Source: DATLBY01 sp035526665
GTDB taxonomy: Bacteria; Acidobacteriota; Terriglobia; Bryobacterales; Bryobacteraceae
Length of the DNA: 7,241 bases
Reading direction: 5' to 3'
Assembly (NCBI GenBank): GCA_035526665.1
Contig: DATLBY010000371.1
Coordinates: 1 to 7,241, forward strand
Part shown: positions 1 through 5,741 of the stretch, piece by piece
Layout: each line of letters opens with the position of its first letter
Numbering within the stretch: the first letter of the stretch is position 1
The notes under the pieces: generated by a model
What the model was told of the DNA's origin: nothing
Seen by the model: the letters and a program-made list of their open reading frames with translations, nothing else
Database searches by the model: none
Translations under genes and position numbers: made by a program

Positions 1-786
1 GATACCTACACCACTCCGACTTACCGACTGCCAAGACCCGATTCCCGCTATCGCCGTATCTCTCAGATCGAGAATCCGGGGATGAGTTACTACAACGGAT
101 TGGCCATTCAGGTAAACAAACGGTACTCGAAGGGATTTCAGGCTTCCGCCTCCTACACCTGGTCGCACGCCATCGATCTGAATCAGAGCTCGGCGGACAA
201 CAACATTTTTTTTGGAGCTACCCCGACCAGCTACGCCAACGGCGACTTCCGGTCAGAGAAGGGATCTGCCATTAATGATGTGCGGCATCGCGCCGGGGTC
301 AGTTTCATCTGGAGCCCTACTTTCGTGCACAGCACGAGCGCTTTTGCGCGCTATTTGATCAATAACTGGCAGCTTAGCCAGCTTACGGCGCTGCAGTCGG
401 CGCCGCCGCGCAATTCCACGACGAATGTGAGTGGGAACGCCTTCACCGGCACCTTGGTGGCAGGTTCGCTGAACGGGCTTGCCGGCGGCTTTAGCCGAGT
501 GCCCTTCCAACCAGTCAGCAACCTGGATCTGGACCAGATTTACCGCGTGGATGCCCGCCTTTCCAAGAAACTGCCTTTCACCGAACGGGTAACAGGCTAC
601 CTTCAATTTGAGGCGTTCAACGTCTTCAATACGCCATATGACACCAGCCGCCGCACAGCCGAATACAGCCTCAGCGGCACAACCCTTACGCCCATCGCTT
701 CCTACGGAACCGGCAGCTCGACGGCGGCCAGTCCCGACGGAACCAGTGTGCGCCGGGCCCAAGTCAGTCTGCGTTTGACCTTCTGA
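1..786 (+). CDS. TonB-dependent receptor, Oar-like, C-terminal fragment (5' partial)
   Basis: The reading frame is open from the first base, so only the last 261 residues of a longer gene are present; the ATG at 82 is an internal Met, not the start. The residues alternate in the manner of outer-membrane beta strands, with aromatic-rich strands such as YYNGLAIQVNKRYSKG followed by SASYTWSHAID. That pattern is typical of the barrel of the large Oar/CarboxypepD_reg-like TonB-dependent receptors abundant in Acidobacteriota. Near the end come FEAFNVFNTPYD, another signature of these barrels, and the terminal strand RAQVSLRLTF, whose last Phe fits the BAM recognition signal of outer-membrane proteins. 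The family imports or binds large substrates at the outer membrane using TonB energy; the substrate cannot be read from this fragment. The plug and any N-terminal Ig-like domain lie outside the window. A terminator follows, so this is the end of its transcription unit. Family is confident; substrate unknown. Confidence 0.85.
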   Translation, partial: DTYTTPTYRLPRPDSRYRRISQIENPGMSYYNGLAIQVNKRYSKGFQASASYTWSHAIDLNQSSADNNIFFGATPTSYANGDFRSEKGSAINDVRHRAGVSFIWSPTFVHSTSAFARYLINNWQLSQLTALQSAPPRNSTTNVSGNAFTGTLVAGSLNGLAGGFSRVPFQPVSNLDLDQIYRVDARLSKKLPFTERVTGYLQFEAFNVFNTPYDTSRRTAEYSLSGTTLTPIASYGTGSSTAASPDGTSVRRAQVSLRLTF

Positions 787-810
787 CCTACGCTCAAGGC
801 TGGCGGATCG

Positions 811-853
811 GGCCGGTTTGTCCCCTTTCCGGGGCGGACCGGCCTTTTTGTTT
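811..853 (+). terminator. Rho-independent terminator of the receptor gene
   Basis: The arm GGCCGGT at 811-817 pairs perfectly with ACCGGCC at 838-844. An upper stem of CCCC (822-825) with GGGG (831-834) caps it, with a small internal mismatch between the two. A T-rich tract, TTTTTGTTT, follows at 845-853. It lies about 25 bases after the stop codon, as expected for the receptor gene. Confidence 0.85.
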
Positions 854-880
854 GAGACCTCCTTAAATTTACTTTATAAT
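852..880 (+). promoter_or_regulatory. Sigma-70-type promoter for the SDR gene
   Basis: A -35 box TTGAGA (852-857, 5 of 6 consensus) and a -10 box TATAAT (875-880, 6 of 6) are separated by exactly 17 bases. This is the best promoter match in the window. Expected transcription start is around 886-888, at or just before the A of the ATG at 888. The -35 box shares two bases with the T-tract of the preceding terminator. Confidence 0.75.
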
Positions 881-887
881 CAGAAAG

Positions 888-1637
888 ATGCAGACCTTTT
901 TTCGACTCGACGGCAAGACGGCAATGGTAACCGGGGGAGCTAGTGGAATCGGAGAGGCGATCAGCCGCGTCTTTACCGATGCCGGAGCATCAATAATTAT
1001 TGCGGACATAGACAAGAAACGTGCTGAAGCGCTCGCGCTTGAGTTGCCCCGAGCTTCGGCTATCGAGTGCGACATCACGAACGAGTCCTCAGTGAAGGCC
1101 ATTTTTCAAGGTTTAAGCCGTCTCGATATTTTGGTAAACAATGCAGGGATTGGTCTCGTGGGAGGGGTCGAAGAGACCGAACTGCCCGATTTTCAGCACC
1201 TCTTCCGCGTTAATGTGGAAGGCACGTTCCTGGTGACGAAACACGCCATCCCCGGCCTGATAAAGTCCCATGGAAACATGGTCAACATCGGTTCCGTCGC
1301 CGGCTTGATCGGAGTCAAGAAACGTTTTGCCTATTGCGCCACTAAGGGAGCAGTCATTGCTATGACTCGTCAGCTGGCAGTGGAATACCCCACTCAGTTT
1401 CGTGTGAACTGTATCTGCCCGGCCACCGTCGACACGCCTTTCGTGGAAGGCTATCTGGAAAAGTATCACAAGCATGAGAAAGACACGGTACGCGAGCAAC
1501 TGAATCAGCGGCAGCCGATTGGGCGTTTGGGAAAGCCGGTCGAAATCGCGCATCTGGCCCTCTATCTCGCGGCGGATGAATCGGCGTTCATGAATGGCGC
1601 GGTGATTCCGATCGACGGAGGATGGACTGCAGCTTAA
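888..1637 (+). CDS. Short-chain dehydrogenase/reductase (classical SDR)
   Basis: A 249-residue cytoplasmic NAD(P)-dependent oxidoreductase of the usual classical SDR length. Visible motifs in order are the Rossmann glycine motif TGGASGIG (15-22), Asp40 at the end of beta-2 (which usually means NAD(H) preference), NNAG (84-87), the catalytic tetrad Asn109, Ser136, Tyr149 and Lys153 (Y-C-A-T-K), and the C-terminal segment NGAVIPIDGGWTA. The segment NCICPATVDTP after the active site resembles the DHRS6-like group, which includes 3-hydroxybutyrate dehydrogenase type 2 and bacterial 2-keto-3-deoxy-L-fuconate dehydrogenases, so a hydroxy-acid or sugar-acid substrate is possible but not shown. The ATG at 888 is preferred because the Rossmann beta-1 strand (GKTAMVTGG) begins only nine residues later; the next in-frame ATG (codon 13) would cut into it. 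No Shine-Dalgarno is visible and the promoter abuts the start. Neighbours give no pathway. Confidence 0.93.
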   Translation: MQTFFRLDGKTAMVTGGASGIGEAISRVFTDAGASIIIADIDKKRAEALALELPRASAIECDITNESSVKAIFQGLSRLDILVNNAGIGLVGGVEETELPDFQHLFRVNVEGTFLVTKHAIPGLIKSHGNMVNIGSVAGLIGVKKRFAYCATKGAVIAMTRQLAVEYPTQFRVNCICPATVDTPFVEGYLEKYHKHEKDTVREQLNQRQPIGRLGKPVEIAHLALYLAADESAFMNGAVIPIDGGWTAA

Positions 1638-1680
1638 GGGACATACTGCCGATAAAATCTACACGGAAACGAAACAAACT

Positions 1681-1723
1681 GTGTAAAAAATGTTGCACCC
1701 GGTATATAGTAGGAAAAGATACT
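1681..1723 (+). promoter_or_regulatory. Possible promoter region for the transpeptidase gene
   Basis: The 111-base gap between the SDR and the transpeptidase is AT-richer than its surroundings and has no terminator hairpin. It holds TATAGT (1705-1710, 5 of 6 to the -10 consensus) with only weak -35 matches, and alternatively TTGCAC (1693-1698) with GATACT (1718-1723) at a long 19-base spacing. Either could work, neither is convincing, and read-through from the SDR is also possible. Confidence 0.3.
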
Positions 1724-1748
1724 AAGTTGTAGCTCCTAACACATAAGC

Positions 1749-2960
1749 ATGAGAGACTCGATGCGCCACTCGTCCTTCGCCCGTATGTCTACGGTGATCG
1801 TCGCCCTTTGCCTCGCCGCCACAGCAATGCCGGCGAAAACTGCTAAAAGCAAGAACTCGAAGAAGTACGCGCGCGTGTCGGTGGCTAAGCCGGCGACAAA
1901 ACCCGCAAAAGCTGGCAAATACAAGTTAAGAAAAATTAAGCGTAGCCGAAGCCAGGCTGGTCCGGACGTACATGTCGCCTCTGGCCCGTGGCTGGAGCCG
2001 ACCTTCGCCGATTCCACGATTGGCGACAATGTCGATGGCGAGGACCTGGTAGTCCGGCGGGCGGCCGTGGAGGCTCTCGGTCCTTACAATGGAACCGTCG
2101 TGGTAGCCGATCCGAGCACTGGCAGAATACTTTCGATCGTGAATCAGAAAACCGCCTTCAAAACGGGCTTTCAACCCTGCTCCACTATTAAAATTGTCGC
2201 TGCCTTGGCTGGCTTGAGCGAAGGCATTATCGATCGCAGTACCGGCATGCGTTTGTACGGGCGAACCAGCATGAATCTGACGAATGCACTGGCGCACTCG
2301 AACAACAACTATTTCGCCAACGTCGGCGTGAAGCTGGGCTTCGAAAAAGTGAACTATTACGCGCGCCTGTTCGGCTTGGGTGAGAAAGCGGGTCTGAATA
2401 TCGAGGCTGAACAGCCAGGCGTGTTGCCCGACGCCCCTCCGAAGAATGGCGGAATGGGGATGATGACCAGCTTTGGAGAAGGGATCGCCTTGACGCCGCT
2501 CCAGTTGACAGCTCTGGTTTCGTCCGTGGCGAATGGGGGTACGCTTTACTACCTGCAATATCCTAAAACATCAGCCGAGGCGGAGCGCTTTGTACCCAGA
2601 GTGAAACGGCACCTGGCTATCCAACAATCGATTCCGGATCTGAAACCCGGCATGATGGGCGCGGTAGAGTACGGCACCGCCCGGCGTGCCAACTACGATC
2701 CAAATGAGCCCATTTTCGGTAAAACGGGCACCTGCACCGACAGCCGGACACCCACTCATCTGGGCTGGTTCGGATCGTTCAACGACGTGCAGGGGAAGAA
2801 ACTAGCGGTGGTGGTCCTGCTCACAGGCGGCCGGCCCATCAACGGACCGGTAGCAGCCGGCGTGGCGGGGAATGTCTACAAAAACCTTTCTCAACAGAAA
2901 TTCTTCGCACAGAACCGGACCATCTCGCCGGTGGCGCTGGTGTCCGCTTCCGGCTGGTAA
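1749..2960 (+). CDS. Exported penicillin-binding transpeptidase domain protein
   Basis: A 403-residue protein with three parts. Residues 1 to about 29 form a signal peptide or membrane anchor (hydrophobic STVIVALCLAATAMPA, candidate AxA cleavage after Ala26). Residues 30-70 are a very Lys/Arg-rich linker. Residues 100 to about 385 are a penicillin-binding transpeptidase domain (Pfam Transpeptidase, PF00905) with all three active-site motifs: Ser145-x-x-Lys148 (STIK), Ser184-Asn185-Asn186 (SxN) and Lys325-Thr326-Gly327 (KTG). FGEGIALTPLQL (242-253) is the usual segment between the second and third motifs. The domain acylates D-Ala-D-Ala stem peptides and should act in the periplasm on peptidoglycan. 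The dimerisation domain of class B PBPs and any glycosyltransferase domain are absent, so the protein is unusually short. Cys144 precedes the nucleophile where PBPs usually have Gly, which recalls class D beta-lactamase/BlaR sensors; SxN instead of SxV favours a PBP. The ATG at 1761 is an alternative start with a weak GAGAG upstream and gives a tidier signal peptide. Confidence 0.88.
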   Translation: MRDSMRHSSFARMSTVIVALCLAATAMPAKTAKSKNSKKYARVSVAKPATKPAKAGKYKLRKIKRSRSQAGPDVHVASGPWLEPTFADSTIGDNVDGEDLVVRRAAVEALGPYNGTVVVADPSTGRILSIVNQKTAFKTGFQPCSTIKIVAALAGLSEGIIDRSTGMRLYGRTSMNLTNALAHSNNNYFANVGVKLGFEKVNYYARLFGLGEKAGLNIEAEQPGVLPDAPPKNGGMGMMTSFGEGIALTPLQLTALVSSVANGGTLYYLQYPKTSAEAERFVPRVKRHLAIQQSIPDLKPGMMGAVEYGTARRANYDPNEPIFGKTGTCTDSRTPTHLGWFGSFNDVQGKKLAVVVLLTGGRPINGPVAAGVAGNVYKNLSQQKFFAQNRTISPVALVSASGW

Positions 2961-2978
2961 ACGGCTCTTCTGCAAAGG

Positions 2979-3008
2979 AAAAGGCCCCGGAGAGATCCGG
3001 GGCCTTTT
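2979..3008. terminator. Bidirectional intrinsic terminator between convergent genes
   Basis: AAAAGGCCCCGG (2979-2990) and CCGGGGCCTTTT (2997-3008) form a perfect 12-bp stem around the loop AGAGAT. The A-run on one side and T-run on the other make it a terminator on both strands. It serves the transpeptidase gene on the plus strand (stop 19 bases away) and obgE on the minus strand (stop 11 bases away). Confidence 0.93.
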
Positions 3009-3018
3009 CTATTTCTAC

Positions 3019-4038
3019 CTAGTTTTTAACAGTCTCGGTTTGCGGTTCGAGCACCTTGGCCGCCATCACCGCCACTAGTTTATCCAAACCAGTTCCCACA
3101 ACGCTCGAAATCTCCAGGAAGGGCAGGTCCCGGGTAGCCGCCAGCTCGCGAAGGGACTCCAACCTCGCCGGATCCTGGGCTACGTCTATTTTCGTGGCGA
3201 CCAGCACCATGGGCTTTTTCACGAGATCATCACTGAAGTTAGCCAGCTCCTCCATGATCACGTCGAAATCGTGTACCGGGTCGCGGCCCGTCGATTCCGA
3301 AATGTCTACCAGGTGCACAAGCAGGCGCGTCCGCTCAATGTGCCGTAGAAACTGGATTCCCAGGCCATGTCCCAGATGGGCGCCTTCAATAAGCCCGGGG
3401 ATATCAGCTACCACAAAACTGCGATCGTCCTGCGTCCGGACTACGCCCAGATTGGGTTCGAGTGTCGTAAATGGGTAGTCCGCGATTTTGGGTTTGGCCG
3501 CGGATATACGGGAGATCAGGGTCGACTTCCCGGCGTTCGGAAAGCCCACTAGTCCTACGTCGGCCAGCAGCTTCAATTCCAGGCGAAGGTGTTTGTCGTC
3601 ACCGGGTTTGCCGTCTTCATGCTCTGTGGGCGCCTGGTGGGTCGAGGTGGCAAAACGAGCATTGCCGCGTCCGCCTCGTCCCCCTTTGGCTACCAGAAAA
3701 CTCTGGCCTGCCTCGGTAAAGTCGAACAACTGCTCGCCCGTATCGGCATCATAGACGATGGTTCCAACTGGAACCGGCAACTCGACGCCTTCGCCATCGC
3801 GGCCTTTGCGGTTGCTTCCCTCACCGTGTCGTCCCCGTTCGCCGCTGTGCTCCGGATTGAACCGGAAATGGAGCAGTGTGTTGTGATGCGTGTCCGCCAC
3901 CATTAGCACATCGCCGCCCCGCCCGCCGTCGCCGCCGCTGGGGCCGCCTCTAGGAACGAATTTTTCACGCCGGAACGCCAGACAGCCATTGCCGCCGTCG
4001 CCTGCTTTTACTTTTATACGTACTTCATCGATAAACAT
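3019..4038 (-). CDS. obgE: GTPase Obg (CgtA), ribosome assembly
   Basis: A 339-residue essential GTPase of the Obg family that binds the 50S subunit, assists late large-subunit maturation and is linked to ppGpp signalling. The N-terminal Obg fold (about 1-158) starts MFIDEVRIKVKAGDGGNG and is glycine-rich, with GGPSGGDGGRGG and KGGRGGRGN. The G domain (about 159-330) shows G1 GFPNAGKST (165-173), the switch segment YPFTTLEPNLG (188-198), G3 DIPG (212-215), G4 as TKID (282-285) in place of the usual NKxD, and a degenerate G5 SSVVG (311-315). There is no C-terminal OCT domain, only a short tail, as in many Gram-negative bacteria. The start is certain because MFIDEV is the family's conserved beginning and an in-frame stop lies shortly upstream. 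It is last in rplU-rpmA-obgE, 81 bases after rpmA, beyond a hairpin that may reduce read-through. No Shine-Dalgarno is visible; the leader is pyrimidine-rich. Confidence 0.97.
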   Translation of the reverse strand: MFIDEVRIKVKAGDGGNGCLAFRREKFVPRGGPSGGDGGRGGDVLMVADTHHNTLLHFRFNPEHSGERGRHGEGSNRKGRDGEGVELPVPVGTIVYDADTGEQLFDFTEAGQSFLVAKGGRGGRGNARFATSTHQAPTEHEDGKPGDDKHLRLELKLLADVGLVGFPNAGKSTLISRISAAKPKIADYPFTTLEPNLGVVRTQDDRSFVVADIPGLIEGAHLGHGLGIQFLRHIERTRLLVHLVDISESTGRDPVHDFDVIMEELANFSDDLVKKPMVLVATKIDVAQDPARLESLRELAATRDLPFLEISSVVGTGLDKLVAVMAAKVLEPQTETVKN

Positions 4039-4054
4039 GGGGGTGAGGGGATAT

Positions 4055-4094
4055 CAGAAAAGGAAAAGGCCGCGCGGCAAGGTGCGGGCGGCCT
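4055..4094 (-). terminator. Terminator-like hairpin between rpmA and obgE
   Basis: Read on the minus strand, AGGCCGC (4094-4088) pairs with GCGGCCT (4073-4067) around a 14-base loop, and a pyrimidine tract TTTTCCTTTTCT follows immediately. The shape is that of an intrinsic terminator, but the T-run is broken by cytosines and the loop is large, so partial termination (attenuation) ahead of obgE is the likeliest reading. Confidence 0.55.
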
Positions 4095-4119
4095 CGGGAA
4101 TTGCTTACAGCCGAAGGAA

Positions 4120-4377
4120 TTAGAGCTCTGTTTTGATACTGATGAACTTACCCCAGCGGCCGCGGTCACGGAACTCGACGACACCGTTAACACGGGCAAA
4201 AAGCGTGTCGTCCTTGCCTAAACCAACGTTTTCGCCGGGTTTATACTTCGTACCGCGCTGCCGGACCAGGATCGACCCGCCAGTGACGACTTCCCCGCCG
4301 AATGCCTTGATGCCAAGGCGCTGAGCATTAGAATCGCGCCCGTTTTTTGAACTGCCGAGGCCTTTTTTATGCGCCAT
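4120..4377 (-). CDS. rpmA: 50S ribosomal protein L27 (bL27)
   Basis: At 85 residues this is the normal length for bL27, a large-subunit protein whose flexible N-terminus reaches the peptidyl-transferase centre and helps position tRNA. The N-terminus MAHKKGLGSSKNGRDSNAQR is the family signature, followed by LGIKAFGGEVV and GSILVRQRGTKYKPGENVG, then a DDTLFA segment. There is no cleavable N-terminal extension of the Firmicutes type, so the mature Ala-His-Lys-Lys-Gly end is available after Met removal. It lies 10 bases after rplU, and its Shine-Dalgarno overlaps the rplU stop codon, so the two should be translationally coupled. The rplU-rpmA pair is near-universal in bacteria. Confidence 0.98.
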   Translation of the reverse strand: MAHKKGLGSSKNGRDSNAQRLGIKAFGGEVVTGGSILVRQRGTKYKPGENVGLGKDDTLFARVNGVVEFRDRGRWGKFISIKTEL

Positions 4378-4384
4378 TTGTGAA

Positions 4385-4390
4385 CTCCTA
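4385..4390 (-). promoter_or_regulatory. Shine-Dalgarno of rpmA overlapping the rplU stop codon
   Basis: On the minus strand TAGGAG stands 7 bases before the rpmA ATG; its first three bases are the TAG stop of rplU. Ribosomes finishing L21 therefore stop on the L27 ribosome-binding site, which favours coupled, equimolar synthesis of the two proteins. Confidence 0.8.
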
Positions 4391-4699
4391 CAGCTGGACG
4401 TCGGTAACCGTCAGTTGGGTGTAGTTCTGACGATGTCCCTGAGTGCGCCGGTACTGTTTCTTTCTCTTGAATTTAAAGACGATAATCTTTTCGCCGCGCC
4501 CGTGCTCGGAGACCGTCGCGAGCACCTTGGCACCGGCTAAATTTCCGGGCATCAGCAGGTCGCCCCCGGCGTTAGTCGCCGCGAGTAGGCCGCCGAACTC
4601 GATTACCGATCCGACTTCCGCCGAAATGGTATCTACCCGGATCTTGTCGCCGGGAGCGACGCGGTACTGCTTTCCACCGGTTGCAATGACTGCGTACAT
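4388..4699 (-). CDS. rplU: 50S ribosomal protein L21 (bL21)
   Basis: At 103 residues this is the usual length of bL21, an early-assembling protein that binds 23S rRNA. The start MYAVIATGGKQYRV is the family hallmark, as is the C-terminal basic block VFKFKRKKQYRRTQGHRQNYT. It opens the rplU-rpmA-obgE cluster. An AGAGG ribosome-binding sequence (4705-4709) sits 5 bases before the ATG. The candidate promoter at 4790-4818 leaves an untranslated leader of roughly 80 bases. The upstream neighbour is divergent, so nothing else feeds this operon from within the window. Confidence 0.98.
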   Translation of the reverse strand: MYAVIATGGKQYRVAPGDKIRVDTISAEVGSVIEFGGLLAATNAGGDLLMPGNLAGAKVLATVSEHGRGEKIIVFKFKRKKQYRRTQGHRQNYTQLTVTDVQL

Positions 4700-4704
4700 A
4701 GAAG

Positions 4705-4709
4705 CCTCT
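4705..4709 (-). promoter_or_regulatory. Shine-Dalgarno of rplU
   Basis: AGAGG on the minus strand, 5 bases before the rplU ATG. It is a modest but clear match to the anti-SD core and supports the ATG at 4699. Confidence 0.6.
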
Positions 4710-4788
4710 AGTATTTTTGAGTTAATCCGGTAGGGCTATCCGAGGAAGCACACACCAGGAGGGTCACGCTAGACGTGCCGCAATTCTC

Positions 4789-4794
4789 CATAAT
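4789..4794 (+). promoter_or_regulatory. Possible -10 box for the epimerase gene
   Basis: CATAAT (5 of 6 to consensus) would start transcription near 4801 and give a leader of about 50 bases. No good -35 stands in front of it. An alternative weak -10, TAAGAT at 4840-4845, would give a leaderless message. Neither is strong, and the box overlaps the -10 of the rplU promoter on the other strand. Confidence 0.3.
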
Positions 4795-4818
4795 ACACTA
4801 TTCACGCGCCCAGGTGAA
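4790..4818 (-). promoter_or_regulatory. Promoter of the rplU-rpmA-obgE operon
   Basis: On the minus strand a -35 box TTCACC (4818-4813, 4 of 6) and a -10 box TATTAT (4795-4790, 5 of 6) are 17 bases apart. Transcription would start near 4783 and give an 80-odd-base leader before rplU. It is the only good sigma-70-type match I see in the divergent gap on this strand. Confidence 0.6.
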
Positions 4819-4853
4819 GCGTCCGGCTCAGGATCGCGATAAGATAGATTGCC

Positions 4854-5741
4854 GTGACCAATCCTCTCAATCGCCGCCATTTCGCCGGTAGCCTGCTGGC
4901 CGCCGCCGGCTCGCTTGCCATTCCGTCCGCCTCAGGCAAGACACGCGACATCCGCAAAGCCATTATGTACGATACGGTCAAGCTCAGCGGACCCGTAATG
5001 GCCAAGTTCGAGGCCATTAAAGCCGCTGGCTTTGACGGAGTGGAGCCGGTGAGCCACATGAATCAGGCCGAAGTCCTGGCGGCCCTAAAAGCCACCGGGT
5101 TGACCGCCGCCAGCGTGTGTTGCGGAACCCACTGGAAGAAACCGCTATCGGATCCCAATCCGGCGGTTCGCGAAGAGGGATTGCAAGGACTGCAGCAGGC
5201 GCTGCGCGATGCCAAAGCGTATGGCGCCACCTCCGTTCTTTTGGTGCCTGCCGTGGTGAACAAGAGTGTCGCTTACGACGAAGCCTACACGCGTTCGCAG
5301 GCAGAAATTCGCAAGGCGCTGCCGCTGGCGCAGGAACTCGGAGTCAAGATCGCCGTCGAGAACGTCTGGAATCAGTTTCTGCTAAGCCCGCTCGAGGCCG
5401 CGCGTTACATCGACGAATTCAAGAGCAATGCCATCGGCTGGCACTTCGATATCGGCAACGTCATCACCTACGGCTGGCCGGAACAGTGGATCCACATCCT
5501 TGGAAAGAGAATTCTGAAGCTGCACATCAAGGAGTACAGCCGCGCCAAACGCGATAAGACAGGTCCGGGGTCAGGCTTCGGCGTTCCCTACCTGGAGGGC
5601 GACAATGATTGGCCGGTCGTGATGAAGGCGCTCGATGACGTCGGCTACAAAGGTTGGGGAATTGCGGAACAGCCGGGCGCGAACTCGCCGGAAGGTCTGA
5701 AAGATCTGGCAACGCGCATGGATAAGATCTTCGCGAGTTGA
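4854..5741 (+). CDS. Tat-exported sugar phosphate isomerase/epimerase-like TIM barrel
   Basis: A 295-residue protein of the AP-endonuclease-2/xylose-isomerase-like TIM-barrel superfamily. The N-terminus NRRHFAGSLLAAAGSLAIPSASG (residues 6-28) is a Tat-type signal: twin arginine, then Phe at +2, then a hydrophobic stretch. The barrel shows the expected metal ligands of sugar epimerases: Glu169 in IAVEN, Asp199 in HFDIGN, His224 in LKLHIKE and Glu272 in IAEQPG. His93 (CGTHW) is a further candidate active-site residue. Relatives interconvert keto sugars or keto-sugar phosphates (for example tagatose 3-epimerase, hexulose-6-phosphate isomerase); the actual substrate is not readable here. Start is GTG at 4854: an in-frame TAG lies nine bases upstream, and the next ATG, at 4965, would remove the signal. 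No Shine-Dalgarno is visible. It diverges from rplU and converges with the next gene, so it is a single-gene unit. Confidence 0.88.
   Translation: MTNPLNRRHFAGSLLAAAGSLAIPSASGKTRDIRKAIMYDTVKLSGPVMAKFEAIKAAGFDGVEPVSHMNQAEVLAALKATGLTAASVCCGTHWKKPLSDPNPAVREEGLQGLQQALRDAKAYGATSVLLVPAVVNKSVAYDEAYTRSQAEIRKALPLAQELGVKIAVENVWNQFLLSPLEAARYIDEFKSNAIGWHFDIGNVITYGWPEQWIHILGKRILKLHIKEYSRAKRDKTGPGSGFGVPYLEGDNDWPVVMKALDDVGYKGWGIAEQPGANSPEGLKDLATRMDKIFAS

Noticed and set aside
253..762. 169-codon open frame on the minus strand opposite the receptor gene
   Set aside because: It lies entirely inside the receptor reading frame, has no recognisable domain and is rich in Arg, Ala and Gly as expected for the antisense frame of a GC-rich gene.
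924..926. Internal ATG of the SDR gene (codon 13) as an alternative start with a normal leader
   Set aside because: It would remove the beginning of Rossmann strand beta-1 just before TGGASGIG, which the fold needs, although it would solve the missing leader.
1693..1723. A sigma-54-type promoter before the transpeptidase gene, suggested by TTGCAC
   Set aside because: The required GG and GC pairs at -24 and -12 with fixed spacing are not both present.
1926..2558. 210-codon open frame on the minus strand opposite the transpeptidase gene
   Set aside because: It covers the catalytic part of a gene with intact motifs on the other strand, and its own translation shows no family resemblance or plausible start region.
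4443..4733. 96-codon plus-strand frame over rplU
   Set aside because: It is the complement of a certain ribosomal protein gene and runs past its start into the leader without any RBS or domain.
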